From contig CAADVN010000068.1 in the NCBI GenBank assembly GCA_900752445.1, positions 1 through 36,687 of the forward strand: a stretch of DNA of 36,687 nt. Direction: 5' to 3'. Below are positions 15,515 to 22,261 of the stretch, piece by piece. The stretch's first letter is position 1; every line of letters starts with the position of its first letter. Position numbers and translations under genes: made by a program. The DNA is from an uncultured Oscillospiraceae bacterium. GTDB lineage: Bacteria; Bacillota; Clostridia; Oscillospirales; Oscillospiraceae. The notes beneath the pieces were generated by a model, which was not told the origin of the DNA, made no database searches, and worked only from the letters and a program-made list of their open reading frames with translations.

Positions 15515-15916
15515 ATGCCGACTTCGAGGGTCACCGTTTACTTCCCCTGCCCAGTGGAGCGGGTATGGCAAACCGTGACCGACCTTTACCATACCGCCTG
15601 GCGCAAAGATTTGGCCCGGGTGGAGGTGCTGGACGGAGGCCACTTCGTGGAGCATACCGAGAGCGGCTACTCCACGAACTTTACCGTCACAGCCTGTGAG
15701 CCGCTCCGCCGCTGGGCCTTCATCATGGAGAACGGAAATATGTCCGGCTCCTGGGAGGGTATTTTCGAAGCAGTGGAGAACGGCGCCCGGCTCCACTGCA
15801 CCGAGACCATAAACGCCAAGCGCTGGTGGATGCGCCCTCTTGTCCCCGGCTATCTGAAGCGGCAGCAGAAACTGTACCTGGGCTATTTGCGGCAGGCACT
15901 GCTTAGCCGTTTTTGA
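15515..15916 (+). CDS. SRPBCC family (START/Bet v1-like) protein
   Basis: A 133-residue protein with the polyketide-cyclase/START-like pattern: VTVYFPCPVERVWQTVTDL, WRKDLARVEVLDGGHFVEH, a long beta-sheet segment, RLHCTETINAKRWWM and a C-terminal helix YLKRQQKLYLGYLRQAL. These domains form a hydrophobic ligand cavity; the ligand is unknown. ATG 15515 is preceded by AGAGGGGTGAG. An in-frame ATG at 15422, which overlaps the GNAT stop and has GGGAGG six bases upstream, would add 31 residues and cannot be excluded. Last gene of the WYL cassette. Confidence 0.8.
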   Translation: MPTSRVTVYFPCPVERVWQTVTDLYHTAWRKDLARVEVLDGGHFVEHTESGYSTNFTVTACEPLRRWAFIMENGNMSGSWEGIFEAVENGARLHCTETINAKRWWMRPLVPGYLKRQQKLYLGYLRQALLSRF

Positions 15917-15996
15917 TATGCGCCAGAAAGCAGATCCCAGCTATCGCCATGGCGGCTTATACCACTTTAAGACCACCATGGCCTAACAGGCCCTCT

Positions 15997-16028
15997 CACA
16001 CTGTGCTCCTTGCCCCGAGCACAGTGTG
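15997..16028 (+). terminator. 12-bp perfect hairpin ending the WYL cassette
   Basis: CACACTGTGCTC (15997-16008) pairs perfectly with GAGCACAGTGTG (16017-16028) around an 8-base loop. Only a loose T-rich stretch follows (ATTTTATTTG), so termination is probable but not certain. The rest of the 254-base gap 15917-16170 holds no convincing gene. Confidence 0.6.
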
Positions 16029-16126
16029 GTATACTCACATTTTATTTGCTTCTCATCCAGAGTGAGCCGGTGGTCGAGCCATTGCTATCGTACGCCATGC
16101 CGCGCGCTGCTTCGAGCTGAACACAA

Positions 16127-16169
16127 AATTGCCCCGGTCCGTGGTGGACCGGGGCAATTCTCGTTTTTT
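16127..16169. terminator. strong hairpin terminator between convergent operons
   Basis: A perfect 14-bp stem (16127-16140 with 16146-16159) and a GTGGT loop. On the plus strand it is followed by six T (16164-16169); on the minus strand by TTTTGTGTT. It directly follows the xanthine-dehydrogenase stop at 16171. Confidence 0.85.
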
Positions 16170-16170
16170 G

Positions 16171-18750
16171 TCAGTGTTTCTTACTGTACCAGGTGTCCTC
16201 CAGCGGCAGGGTCGTCCTGAACTTGCCGTCGCGGAAATAGTACGCGCCCTGCACCGCCGGGGCGGTCGGGATAGCCGATATCTCGCCTATGCCCTTCGAG
16301 CCGTAGGCAAAGGGCAGCAGCTCGTCCTTTTCCACGTAGATGGCGTGGATGTCAGGTATCTGCGTCGAGTGCAGCAGGCCCAGCGTGCCGTACTTCGCCG
16401 TCGGGACGCAATCCTCGAGCGGGAAGGTCTCCGTAAGGGCGTAGCCCATGCCCATGAGCACGCCGCCCTCTATCTGGCCCTGGATGGACGTCGGGTTCAC
16501 GACCTTACCCGAGTCATGCGCAGCATAGACCTCCTTGATCTTGCCGTCGTCGTCCAGCACGACCACGTGCGCCGCGAAGCCATAGGCCACGTGGCTCTTG
16601 GGGAAGGGCACGTCCGCGCCCAGCTTGTCTGTCGGGTCGAAGAACTCGGCAAAGTACTCCTTGCCCTCGAGCTTCGACAGGTCTCCGCCCGCCTCGTCGA
16701 GGTCCTTCTTCAGGTCAACAGCCGCCATGCGCACGGCCTCGCCGGTGATGAGCGTCTGGCGCGAACCGGATGTCGTGCCCGAGTCGGGCGAGAGCTCGGA
16801 GTTGCTGCCCATGTTCTTCATCTGCGACAACGGCAGGCCCGTGGTCTGCGCCAGCTCCTGCAGGAAGATGGTAGCGCAGCCCTGGCCGATATCCGAGGCC
16901 GCCGAGTACAGCTGCACCTTGCCGTCATGCACCTCTAGGCGGCAGCGGCCCTTGTCAGGCAGGCCCACGCCGACGCCCGAGTTCTTCATCGCGCAGGCGA
17001 TTCCCACGCGGCCAGGATTCGCGTCATACGCCGGCTTTACCGCCAGCAGGCACTCCTTGAGCGCCGTGGACACGTCCGCTATCTGCCCGTTCGGCAACAC
17101 CTTGCCCGGCTCAATCGCATTCCTGTACCTGATCTCCCAAGGCGAAATGCCGACCTTCTCGGCCAGCAGGTTTATGATGCTCTCCAGCGCGAACTCGCTC
17201 TGAGTCACGCCGAAGCCGCGGAACGCGCCCGCGGGCGGGTTGTTCGTATAGTAGCTGTAGCCCCTGATATCCGTATTCTGGTAGGTATACGGTCCGACGG
17301 AATGCGTGCAGGCCCTCTCGAGCACGGGGCCGGAGAGCGAGGCGTACGCGCCGGTATCGAAGTATATCTCGCAGTCGAGGCCGGTGAACATGCCCTCCTC
17401 GTCGCAGCCGAGGGTGAAGGTGGCCTCCATGTAGTGGCGCTTCGGGTGGAAATTTATGGACTCCTGCCTGGAGAAGCGGAACTTCACAGGCCTGCCCACC
17501 TTGAGCGCGCAGAGCACGGCCACGTGCTGAGCCGAGACGTCCTCCTTGCCGCCGAAGCCGCCGCCGACGTACTTGTTCTCAACGACGACGCGGCGCTGCT
17601 CCCAGCCGAGCATGATGGCTATCTCCTTGCGGGTGTCGTACACGCCCTGGTCGGAGGTATAGACCTTGACGCCGTCCTTGTACGGGAAGGCCACGGCACA
17701 CTCGGGCTCCAGGAATGCGTGCTCCGTGAACGGGGTCACGAAGCTCTTCGTTACTGTGTACTTGGACTCCGCGAGCGCCTTCTTCGCGTCGCCGCGCACG
17801 ACGTGGCGCTGCTGGCAGAGGTTCCCGTTCGGGTGCAGCTTCGGCGCGTTCGGCGCCATGGCCTCCTGCACGTTGCGCACCGGCTCGAGCACCTCGTACT
17901 CGACCTTGACCAGCTTTCTCGCCTTGTCCACTATCTCCTGCGTCTCGCCCACGACGAGGCAGATGGCGTCGCCCACCATGCGCGTGATGTCGCCCTTGGC
18001 TATCATCACGTCCCAGTCCTGCTGGATGTGGCCGCCCTTGTTATTCGGCACGTCCTCGGCAGTCAGCACCGCCAGCACGCCGGGCACAGCCTCGGCCTTC
18101 GAGGTGTCGATATCCAGTATCCTGGCCCTGGCGTACTTCGAGCGCACCGCGCCGCCGTAGACCATGCCCTCCATCTCGATATCGTCGCAGTACTCGCCGT
18201 AGCCGAGCACCTTCGGGCGCACGTCAGTCCTGAAGGCCCTCTGGCCGACGCCGAACTCGTCGCCCTTCTCGAGCATCGGGTCTATCTCCGCGTCGCCCCT
18301 CAAAATGGCCGCCGCAAGCGTGATGCCCTCGATTATCTTCTTGTAGCCCGTGCAGCGGCAGATATTGCCGCGGAGCGCGACCTTTATCTGCTCCTCCGTC
18401 GGGTCGGGCACCTTGTCGATGAGCGCCTTGCCCGCCATGACCATGCCCGGGATGCAGAAGCCGCACTGTACCGCGCCGACCTTGCCGAAGGCATACACGA
18501 ACGCCTCCTGCTCGTCTCGGGTCAGGCCCTCTACCGTGATTATGTTCCGGCCCACCGCCTTCTTTGTCGTCAATACGCAGGACTTGACGGCCCTTCCATC
18601 CACGATTATCGTGCAGGTACCGCAGGCGCCCTCGCTGCAGCCGTCCTTCACGGACTTCAGGTTCAAATCGTCACGGAGGTAGCGAAGCAGCGGCTTGTCC
18701 TCCGTCGTGCTGCGGGGTATGCCGTTTACTTTGAATACGTACTCAGCCAT
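16171..18750 (-). CDS. xanthine dehydrogenase-family molybdenum hydroxylase (fused 2Fe-2S and Mo domains, probably selenium-dependent type)
   Basis: An 859-residue enzyme that joins the [2Fe-2S] part and the molybdopterin part in one chain without an FAD domain. Plant-type cluster cysteines C38, C43, C46, C58; second cluster C96, C99, C131, C133. The Mo part has VGGGFGGKED, PPAGAFRGFGVTQSEFALE and the catalytic Glu motif GSKGIGEISAIPTAPAV near the C-terminus. It hydroxylates a heterocycle or aldehyde; xanthine, another purine or nicotinate-like compound is plausible, not shown. Length and FAD-less build match clostridial selenium-dependent xanthine dehydrogenases, in which Se is a labile ligand, not selenocysteine (no in-frame UGA). 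ATG 18750 follows GGAGGTG. The upstream RnfB-like ferredoxin probably takes the electrons. No Mo-cofactor genes are in the window. Confidence 0.9.
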   Translation of the reverse strand: MAEYVFKVNGIPRSTTEDKPLLRYLRDDLNLKSVKDGCSEGACGTCTIIVDGRAVKSCVLTTKKAVGRNIITVEGLTRDEQEAFVYAFGKVGAVQCGFCIPGMVMAGKALIDKVPDPTEEQIKVALRGNICRCTGYKKIIEGITLAAAILRGDAEIDPMLEKGDEFGVGQRAFRTDVRPKVLGYGEYCDDIEMEGMVYGGAVRSKYARARILDIDTSKAEAVPGVLAVLTAEDVPNNKGGHIQQDWDVMIAKGDITRMVGDAICLVVGETQEIVDKARKLVKVEYEVLEPVRNVQEAMAPNAPKLHPNGNLCQQRHVVRGDAKKALAESKYTVTKSFVTPFTEHAFLEPECAVAFPYKDGVKVYTSDQGVYDTRKEIAIMLGWEQRRVVVENKYVGGGFGGKEDVSAQHVAVLCALKVGRPVKFRFSRQESINFHPKRHYMEATFTLGCDEEGMFTGLDCEIYFDTGAYASLSGPVLERACTHSVGPYTYQNTDIRGYSYYTNNPPAGAFRGFGVTQSEFALESIINLLAEKVGISPWEIRYRNAIEPGKVLPNGQIADVSTALKECLLAVKPAYDANPGRVGIACAMKNSGVGVGLPDKGRCRLEVHDGKVQLYSAASDIGQGCATIFLQELAQTTGLPLSQMKNMGSNSELSPDSGTTSGSRQTLITGEAVRMAAVDLKKDLDEAGGDLSKLEGKEYFAEFFDPTDKLGADVPFPKSHVAYGFAAHVVVLDDDGKIKEVYAAHDSGKVVNPTSIQGQIEGGVLMGMGYALTETFPLEDCVPTAKYGTLGLLHSTQIPDIHAIYVEKDELLPFAYGSKGIGEISAIPTAPAVQGAYYFRDGKFRTTLPLEDTWYSKKH

Positions 18751-18769
18751 GATGCCCACCTCCGTTTTT

Positions 18770-19315
18770 TCAGACCTGCGGCCCGAGGATGCCGTAGACG
18801 TCCTTTATAACGCCCCTCGGGCACTTCGACGCGCACATGCCGCAGGAGACGCAGAGCTCCTCGTCGATGACGGGGTGATTGTTCACAAGCTTGATAGCGC
18901 CCATCGGGCAGTTCTTCTCGCAAAGCCCGCAGGCAATGCAGCCCGCGTCGCAGAGCTTCCTCGTAACCGCGCCCGCGTCCTCGTTGCTGCAGGCGACGAC
19001 GATGTTCTGCTCCCTCGGTACCAGCCTGATGATGCCCTGCGGGCAGGTCTTTACGCACAGGCCGCAGCCTACGCACTTCTCCCTGTCTACCTCGGCAACG
19101 CCCTTCTCGCCTACCTTGATAGCGCCCAGCTTGCACGCCGCAGCGCAGCTGCCCAGCCCCAGGCAGCCATACTTACATTCCAGTATCCCCCCTGGATAGT
19201 CCGCCAACGCCTGCCGGCAATCGCCCGTGAGCTGCTCGCGCGCTACCTTCCTGTGCGCAAGCACACCCCCGGAACAGCCGACAGCTGCCACCCGTTTCCC
19301 TGCATTACGAGCCAT
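18770..19315 (-). CDS. RnfB-like polyferredoxin (four Fe-S motifs)
   Basis: A 181-residue soluble iron-sulfur protein. Its first half resembles the core of RnfB (GCSGGV; GDCRQALADYPGG; CKYGCLGLGSCAAACKLGAI) but lacks RnfB's N-terminal membrane helix. Three further [4Fe-4S] motifs follow: CVGCGLCVKTCPQG, CIACGLCEKNCPMG and CVSCGMCASKCPRG. The stop lies 19 bases before the Mo-hydroxylase start, so they are one operon, and the likely job is electron transfer between the hydroxylase and cellular ferredoxin or an NADH-dependent partner, replacing the missing FAD subunit (inference). ATG 19315 is preceded by GGAAGGGG at 9 bases; a longer in-frame start adds eight residues without better support. 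Confidence 0.88.
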   Translation of the reverse strand: MARNAGKRVAAVGCSGGVLAHRKVAREQLTGDCRQALADYPGGILECKYGCLGLGSCAAACKLGAIKVGEKGVAEVDREKCVGCGLCVKTCPQGIIRLVPREQNIVVACSNEDAGAVTRKLCDAGCIACGLCEKNCPMGAIKLVNNHPVIDEELCVSCGMCASKCPRGVIKDVYGILGPQV

Positions 19316-19378
19316 TGTCAGTCGCCCCTTCCACCTCAAGCATAATAATTTTCATGTACGCACAAATTCTTTTAGTTT

Positions 19379-19407
19379 ATCATACTATATTCTCCCCAAA
19401 AGTACAA
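19379..19407 (-). promoter_or_regulatory. candidate promoter of the ferredoxin/Mo-hydroxylase operon
   Basis: TTGTAC (19407-19402), 17-base spacer, TATGAT (19384-19379) on the minus strand, 64 bases before the ATG. The gap 19316-19575 is AT-rich compared with its surroundings and holds the promoters of both divergent units. Confidence 0.4.
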
Positions 19408-19504
19408 GGGGGATGGATGAGTTTTTTTGTAAAATTCGTGATTCTTTTTCAAGGCTAACGCTCGCGCCGAAGACGAGAATTTACAAATTACCTCATTTTT
19501 ATGC

Positions 19505-19533
19505 TTTAAGTTTCGGCCAGGGTGTGTTATATT
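19505..19533 (+). promoter_or_regulatory. weak candidate promoter of the P-type ATPase-like gene
   Basis: TTTAAG (19505-19510), 17-base spacer, TATATT (19528-19533), about 43 bases before the chosen start. The -35 box is poor. Confidence 0.3.
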
Positions 19534-19575
19534 GGTATTCGTATCTTTGCGCCCGCGCAAGAGAGGATTTTTGAT

Positions 19576-22125
19576 TTGACCGATAGTGGAATTACTTTTG
19601 ACGATAAACTGAATGAAGCCGGCGACATTTCGCTCGAATCCATCCTGGCCGAGTACGGCGACTTCGGTCTGGGCATCCCGCCTGAGGACGAGGTCTCGCA
19701 GCGTTCCCGCCGCATAGTGATGGAGGCCATAGGCGAGACCTTTGCCGGCGCTTCCGCTGAGAGCGAGGAGGCGGACGACACCCTCGAATATGAGGACGTG
19801 CCCGCACGCGAGTACCGTCCGCGGCGTGCGCGCAGGGGCCGTTCCCGGCGCCGTGAGCATGAGGACGTGCGTGAGTACCGGCCAAGATACGCGCCCGAGC
19901 CTGAGCCCGAGTACGACTACGAGCCCGGGCCCGCGGCCTTTGACGAGGACGAGGACGTCAAGGTATACCGCCCCGGCGCCGCGGCCATGCCCGGGGGCGA
20001 TGAGGACGTCAAGGTCTACAAGCTCGGCGACATCATAGCCGAGGCCGAGCGGCGCTCCGCTAACTGGAACATACCCAGGCCGGCCGACACCCCGCGTTTC
20101 GTCGAAGAACCGGTATATGAGCCCGAACCCGAACCGGTATATGAGCCAGAGCCAGAGCCAGAGCCGGTATATGAGCCCGGAGCAGAGTACGGTTATGAGC
20201 CGCAGGACATTGAGTATCCCGGTCCCGGCGCTGAGGCGGAGACCGGCGAGTACATACCGGCAGCGGACGAGGACATCCGCACCGGCGGCTATGACAGCTA
20301 CGAGGATGAGGACGAATACTACGCCGACGAGGACTTCGAGGGCTCGGACCTGGCGCCGAAGCGCGTCTTCCGGCGCAGGCGCAGCTCGGAGCGTCAGGCG
20401 GGGCCCGTGCTCGGCACGCTTGCGGTCATAGGCTACAAGCTCCGCCGGGCCATGACTGCGGGCGAGGCCCGCGCCGTTGAGGACGAGGTCGAAGAAGGGC
20501 CCGAAATGCCGCCGGACAGGGCTGCGAAGTACTACGCTGGCAGCGTTTCCTCGCTGAAGCTGAGGTTCCGGGCAGCGGCTTTCCTGTCTGTGATACTCTG
20601 CTGGATATCCTTCGGTCTCCCCTGCTTCGGCGCTCTGGGCTCCGACCTGAAAGTTACGTCGCTCACCTGTCTGGTGCTTGAGCTGGCCATCGTCATGCTG
20701 GGGCTGGACATATTCACGGGCGGCATCATGTCGCTTCTGAGAAACAGGGCCGGGCTGTGGACGATGGTCTCCTTCTCCTGTGTCGCCTCGGCGCTGGACG
20801 CCGTGGTGAGCTACGCCGTGGGTACGGCGGGCTGGGGCCTGCCCTTCTGCGGCGCGGCGGGGCTGTCCATGACCTTTGCGCTCTGGGGCGCGCTGCTCAC
20901 GGCGAAGGGGCTGCGGCTCTCGTCCAAGGCGCAGGAGCTGGCCGAGGACCCCTTCTGCGTAAGCGCGGAGACGGGCCTGCTCGAGGATGGCGCGGCGCTG
21001 GTCAAGTATAAACGCGGCACCGAGGGCTGGCTCAGGCGCTGTGAGGAGCCGGATGCAGCCGAGAACATCTTCCTCAGTCTTGCGCCCTGGCTCATCGCCG
21101 CCTCCATACTGCTTTCGGCTGTTGCCACGGCGGTCACAAAGAACTGGTCGGGCTTTTTCAGGATACTGGCGGCGATATCCGCCTGCACGGCGCCATTTGC
21201 GGCCTTTTTGTCCTGCGCCATGCCCTATGCCAGGATGGCAAGGCGCTTTTTCCGCGCCGGCGCGGCTGTCGCCGGCTGGCCGGGGATACGCGACCTGGGC
21301 CGGGCCAGCCGCCTGGTCGTGACCGATACGGATTTGTTCCCGAGCGACTCGGTGTCGATAGAGAGCATACGCATACTCGACGGCATGAAGCCGCAGAGGG
21401 TCATAGCCGCGGCGGGCAGCCTGGTCTGCGCGTCGGGCAGCGGGCTTTCCCCGGCGTTTCTGGAGCTGATGCGTAAAAACGGCTGCACCATGCTCAGGGT
21501 AGAGGATTTCTGCTGCCACGAGGGCGGCGGGCTCACCTCGCTCATCGAGGGGCTGGAGGTCATCTGCGGCAGCGCGGGTTTCATGCGGCTCATGGGCATA
21601 ATGATACCGCAGAAGCTGGCGTCGAGAAGCTCTGTGTTCATAGCAATGAACGGGGTGCTGACGGGGATCTTCAACATCAAGTATGAGCCCCAGGGCTCGG
21701 TAAGGGCGGCGCTTGCGGGGCTGCTGCACTCGCGGCGCGACCCGCTCTTTGCGGTGAGGGACTTCCTTGTGACGCCGCTCATGCTCAGGCAGAAGTTCCG
21801 CCTGCCCACGGACGGCTTCGACTTCCCGCCCTTCGCGCGGCGCTACGAGGTCTCCGGCGCGGAGCCCGGCGAGGACAGTACGATATCCGCCCTGCTCTCG
21901 CGCGAGGGCCTCGGCTCCTTCGTCGAGGTCGCCGACTGCGGGCGGCGGGCCTACCTCGCCTCGGCGCTGGGCACGGCGCTGGCTGTGGTCTGCGCTGTGG
22001 TTGGCGTGGCGCTTTTCTTCGTGCTGACCGTGACGGGCGGGTCGGTGACGGTCTCGAACGTCATGCTGTACATGCTCCTGTGGCTTGTGCCGGTGCTCGT
22101 GGCGGATATAGCCTCCGCCGTGTGA
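19576..22125 (+). CDS. large membrane protein resembling a catalytically degenerate P-type ATPase, with an acidic repeat-rich N-terminus
   Basis: An 849-residue protein. Residues ~1-300 look disordered, acidic and Pro/Glu/Tyr-rich (DEDVKVYRPG and DEDVKVYKLGD pairs, PVYEPEPEP repeats). Then come four membrane helices (~333-445), a short soluble part, two helices (~498-551), a ~230-residue cytoplasmic part and two C-terminal helices. The cytoplasmic part follows a P-type ATPase outline: VVTDTDLFP (D584) where DKTGTLT is expected; GLEVICGSAGFMRLMGI, like the nucleotide-domain G-x-x-V-x-x-G-S-x-x-F-M segment; and SVFIAMNGVLTGIFNI, like the start of the P-domain C part. TGES, DKTGT and GDGxNDxP are all absent, so ion pumping is unlikely. 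TTG 19576 is nine bases after GAGAGG; GTG 19522 is an upstream alternative. Function unknown; homology inferred by eye. Confidence 0.65.
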   Translation: MTDSGITFDDKLNEAGDISLESILAEYGDFGLGIPPEDEVSQRSRRIVMEAIGETFAGASAESEEADDTLEYEDVPAREYRPRRARRGRSRRREHEDVREYRPRYAPEPEPEYDYEPGPAAFDEDEDVKVYRPGAAAMPGGDEDVKVYKLGDIIAEAERRSANWNIPRPADTPRFVEEPVYEPEPEPVYEPEPEPEPVYEPGAEYGYEPQDIEYPGPGAEAETGEYIPAADEDIRTGGYDSYEDEDEYYADEDFEGSDLAPKRVFRRRRSSERQAGPVLGTLAVIGYKLRRAMTAGEARAVEDEVEEGPEMPPDRAAKYYAGSVSSLKLRFRAAAFLSVILCWISFGLPCFGALGSDLKVTSLTCLVLELAIVMLGLDIFTGGIMSLLRNRAGLWTMVSFSCVASALDAVVSYAVGTAGWGLPFCGAAGLSMTFALWGALLTAKGLRLSSKAQELAEDPFCVSAETGLLEDGAALVKYKRGTEGWLRRCEEPDAAENIFLSLAPWLIAASILLSAVATAVTKNWSGFFRILAAISACTAPFAAFLSCAMPYARMARRFFRAGAAVAGWPGIRDLGRASRLVVTDTDLFPSDSVSIESIRILDGMKPQRVIAAAGSLVCASGSGLSPAFLELMRKNGCTMLRVEDFCCHEGGGLTSLIEGLEVICGSAGFMRLMGIMIPQKLASRSSVFIAMNGVLTGIFNIKYEPQGSVRAALAGLLHSRRDPLFAVRDFLVTPLMLRQKFRLPTDGFDFPPFARRYEVSGAEPGEDSTISALLSREGLGSFVEVADCGRRAYLASALGTALAVVCAVVGVALFFVLTVTGGSVTVSNVMLYMLLWLVPVLVADIASAV
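20110..20177 (+). repeat. in-frame repeats coding PVYEPEPEP
   Basis: The 14-base unit CCGGTATATGAGCC occurs at 20110, 20134 and 20164, separated by 6-base GAGCCA or GAACCC-like units. All changes are multiples of three, so the array can lengthen or shorten without breaking the frame. Confidence 0.85.
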
Positions 22126-22169
22126 GCGCCTATTGAGCAGAGGCGGCGAACGTCCGAGATTTTTGCCTA

Positions 22170-22198
22170 TTGCCAAGGGGCTGTAAATATTGTATAAT
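22170..22198 (+). promoter_or_regulatory. strong sigma-A promoter of the EF-G paralogue
   Basis: TTGCCA (22170-22175), 17-base spacer, consensus TATAAT (22193-22198). It leaves a leader of about 57 bases that ends in AAGGAGAGG. Confidence 0.85.
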
Positions 22199-22261
22199 TG
22201 ATTGCCTTTCAGTTTGCAAAAACACTATGTTTTTAGTTTATATAAGGAGAGGACACAACAC

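Noticed and set aside
14878..15796. Open frames on the minus strand through the GNAT/SRPBCC genes
   Set aside because: They overlap intact plus-strand genes with good ribosome-binding sites and give Pro/Ala/Arg-rich translations without motifs.
15918..15986. A 22-codon ORF just after the SRPBCC gene
   Set aside because: It has no ribosome-binding site, no family features and no coding signal beyond chance.
12260..16170. tRNA-Pro as an integration site for the WYL cassette
   Set aside because: No second copy of the tRNA 3' end was found by eye up to 16170 and no integrase gene is present, so no attachment site is annotated.
16171..18750. Selenocysteine in the molybdenum hydroxylase
   Set aside because: The frame contains no internal UGA. 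Selenium in this group is a labile ligand, so a Sec codon is not expected.
19372..22176. A 934-codon open frame on the minus strand opposite the P-type ATPase-like gene
   Set aside because: Arg/His/Ala-rich antisense shadow. The plus frame has an RBS, membrane helices and family-like motifs; the minus frame has none.
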